From: Thermoprotei archaeon
GTDB lineage: Archaea > Thermoproteota > Thermoprotei_A > Sulfolobales > Ignisphaeraceae
DNA: 6,399 nt
NCBI GenBank assembly: GCA_003661865.1
Contig: QMWY01000064.1
Location: 1-6,399 of the forward strand
Reading direction: 5' to 3'
Made by a program: the position numbers and the translations under genes. Numbering within the stretch: the stretch's first letter is position 1; the number at the start of each line of letters is the position of its first letter. This document shows positions 5,273-6,399 of the stretch, in pieces. The notes beneath the pieces were generated by a model, which ran no database searches, was not told where the DNA came from, and saw nothing but the letters and a program-made list of their open reading frames with translations.

Positions 5273-5284
5273 CGTTTTTACTTA
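5273..5284 (+). promoter_or_regulatory. TATA-like element of the aminopeptidase gene
   Basis: CGTTTTTACTTA is the only AT-rich run in the GC-rich stretch before the M55 peptidase. It lies about 37 bases before the ATG at 5316, which fits an archaeal TATA box with a transcript start near 5304. Its T run could alternatively act as a terminator for transcription coming from upstream. Confidence 0.35.
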
Positions 5285-5315
5285 GCGAGGCGAGTGGCTG
5301 TGCGGTGTGCTGTGT

Positions 5316-6167
5316 ATGAGGGTCTTCGTATCGGTTGATGCTGAGGGTCTCCCCGGGATATTCCATGTTGTTCAGACTGGTCCCCGCTACTTCATGTTCC
5401 CGGAGCTTAGGAGTATTGTTACACGTGTTGTGAAGGTTGCTGCTGAGGAGCTCCACTCCCTTGGTTCGGAGGAGGTTTGGGTTGCTGATAGCCACTGGTT
5501 CATGGGGAACGTAGTCTATGAGGAGATGCCTAGGTACGTCAAGCTGGTTAGGGGGTCTCTCAGGCCCCTGTCCATGGTGTGCTGCATCGACCGTGGATTC
5601 GACGCCGCTATGTTCCTCGGCTACCACTCGGCGGCGGGAACCCCTAGGAGTGTGCTTGACCATACCTACAGCGGGGCTACGTTCTACGAGGTCAGGGTCA
5701 ATGGCGAGAGGGCTAGTGAGTACCTCCTAAACACGTTGGTGGCGGGGGAGTTCGGGGTCCCCGTGATCCTGGTTATGGGCGATGACAAGCTTAGGGAGGA
5801 TGTTGAGAAGCACACCCCGTGGGCTGTTTACGTAGAGGTTAAGGAGTCGCTATCGCGCTACGCAGCTATCATGGACCCGATCGACGTTGCGCTGGAGAAG
5901 CTCAGGAAGGGGATCAGGGAAGCGATCGAGAGGCTTAGGAAAGGAGAGGTGAAGCCGCTGAAGCCCGAGGGGGAGCTCGTATTCGACTTCGTATTCAGGA
6001 GGACCGGGTATGCAGACGCAGCTTCGCTACTACCATTCGTAGAACGCGTAGACGCCTACACCGTAAGGTTCAGGACGAAGAAGCCCTCGGAAGCCTACAG
6101 GCTAATGCAAGCACTATCCTACATAGTAGCAGGGTTCGAGGCATCCCTAGCAGCACTAACACGCTAA
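5316..6167 (+). CDS. M55 family zinc D-aminopeptidase (DppA-like)
   Basis: This 283-residue protein belongs to peptidase family M55, whose model member is Bacillus subtilis DppA, a ring-forming zinc enzyme that frees N-terminal D-amino acids such as D-Ala from short peptides. Starting at ATG 5316, the metal ligands fall at the same positions as in DppA: D8 and E10 (SVDAEG), H60 (ADSHW) and H104 (GYHSAAGT). The catalytic histidine is H116 in LDHTYSG, and E135 in NGERASE is the likely remaining ligand. The C-terminal half is helical and charged. An in-frame GTG at 5307 would add only MLC; the ATG is preferred because it gives the family's usual beginning and DppA-like numbering. No signal peptide, so cytosolic. 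In archaea the family is common in peptide users, and the role is probably trimming imported peptides; D-specificity is inferred from the family. Confidence 0.93.
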   Translation: MRVFVSVDAEGLPGIFHVVQTGPRYFMFPELRSIVTRVVKVAAEELHSLGSEEVWVADSHWFMGNVVYEEMPRYVKLVRGSLRPLSMVCCIDRGFDAAMFLGYHSAAGTPRSVLDHTYSGATFYEVRVNGERASEYLLNTLVAGEFGVPVILVMGDDKLREDVEKHTPWAVYVEVKESLSRYAAIMDPIDVALEKLRKGIREAIERLRKGEVKPLKPEGELVFDFVFRRTGYADAASLLPFVERVDAYTVRFRTKKPSEAYRLMQALSYIVAGFEASLAALTR

Positions 6168-6239
6168 TGCAGTCTTCACCACGGCTCCTTATTCGGGCCC
6201 TTGCTCCCAGCACGCCTCTGACGAGCTGGCTGCTGATCG

Positions 6240-6399
6240 CTAACCCTTCTTCACAATCCTTATCCTTCCGCGCTCGGCTGTAGCTATGCCGCGCTCTATC
6301 ATTCTGGTAGCCACCATGGCTGCTAAGCTGTGGTCTACCCTGAGCAGCTCGACGATCTTCGCCACGTTGAGCTCCTCGATGTTCATCTCCAGCAGCTCC
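6240..6399 (-). CDS. C-terminal part of an unknown gene, possibly winged helix
   Basis: A minus-strand frame enters from the right edge of the window and ends at TAG 6242-6240, giving 52 residues. It reads ELLEMNIEELNVAKIVELL, then RVDHSLAAMVATRMIERGI, ATAERGRIRIVKKG. The pattern of two short helices (the second, HSLAAMVATRMIERG, like a recognition helix) followed by two basic strands (IATAERGRIRIVKK) suggests the end of a winged-helix DNA-binding domain, but no family is identified. Codon use matches the neighbours. It converges with the M55 peptidase gene across 72 bases in which no clear terminator is seen. Confidence 0.6.
   Translation of the reverse strand, partial: ELLEMNIEELNVAKIVELLRVDHSLAAMVATRMIERGIATAERGRIRIVKKG

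Noticed and set aside
5190..5663. A 157-codon minus-strand frame opposite the aminopeptidase
   Set aside because: It is antisense to a clearly conserved M55 gene, shows no family features and is rich in unlikely residue runs.

Overview
The window looks like a piece of a hyperthermophilic archaeal chromosome, most likely a crenarchaeon of the Desulfurococcales/Pyrodictiaceae type. The reasons are heavy use of AGG/AGA, ATA and CTA codons, GTG and TTG starts next to ATG, GAGGT-type ribosome binding sites, short TATA elements about 25-45 bases before starts, and archaeal gene families (MNT/HEPN pairs, VapBC, an archaeal-type aspartate-semialdehyde dehydrogenase relic). The organism assignment is inference; no rRNA or other taxonomic marker is present.

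Layout. Bases 51-938 (minus) hold a beta-hydroxyacid dehydrogenase of the 3-hydroxyisobutyrate/6-phosphogluconate dehydrogenase family. Bases 1062-1898 (minus) hold a former hepT-mnt toxin-antitoxin pair, now one continuous 278-codon frame. Inside it a 93-base inverted structure (21-base perfect arms at 1559-1579 and 1631-1651, 51-base loop) has put the catalytic RNxxxHxY motif of HepT on the opposite strand and joined the toxin N-terminus in frame to the nucleotidyltransferase. Bases 1899-2206 have no convincing gene. Bases 2207-2451 (plus) hold a small unknown gene broken by an 8-base tandem duplication. Bases 2448-3355 (minus) hold a pseudogene of aspartate-semialdehyde dehydrogenase with an internal deletion, a one-base frameshift and a premature stop. 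A TATA element near 3393-3401 appears to be shared by this relic and the divergent plus-strand operon 3436-4397, an intact MNT nucleotidyltransferase followed by a HEPN-domain protein. Convergent to it is a vapB-vapC operon (5165-4532, minus). An M55 zinc D-aminopeptidase lies at 5316-6167 (plus), and the window ends in the C-terminus of a minus-strand gene (6240-6399) that may be a winged-helix protein.

How it fits together. Three toxin-antitoxin-type modules (broken HepT/MNT, MNT/HEPN, VapBC) surround a stretch of gene decay in which the ancestral sequence can still be read. Three different small mutational events (an inverted template-switch-like rearrangement, an 8-base direct duplication, and a one-base loss in a C run) have each broken a different gene. 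Loss of aspartate-semialdehyde dehydrogenase beside an intact D-aminopeptidase would suit a peptide-fermenting organism that no longer makes threonine, methionine or lysine from aspartate, but that link is inference. The most notable item is the inverted segment in hepT, which removes the toxin active site while leaving the antitoxin frame and its own ribosome binding site intact.
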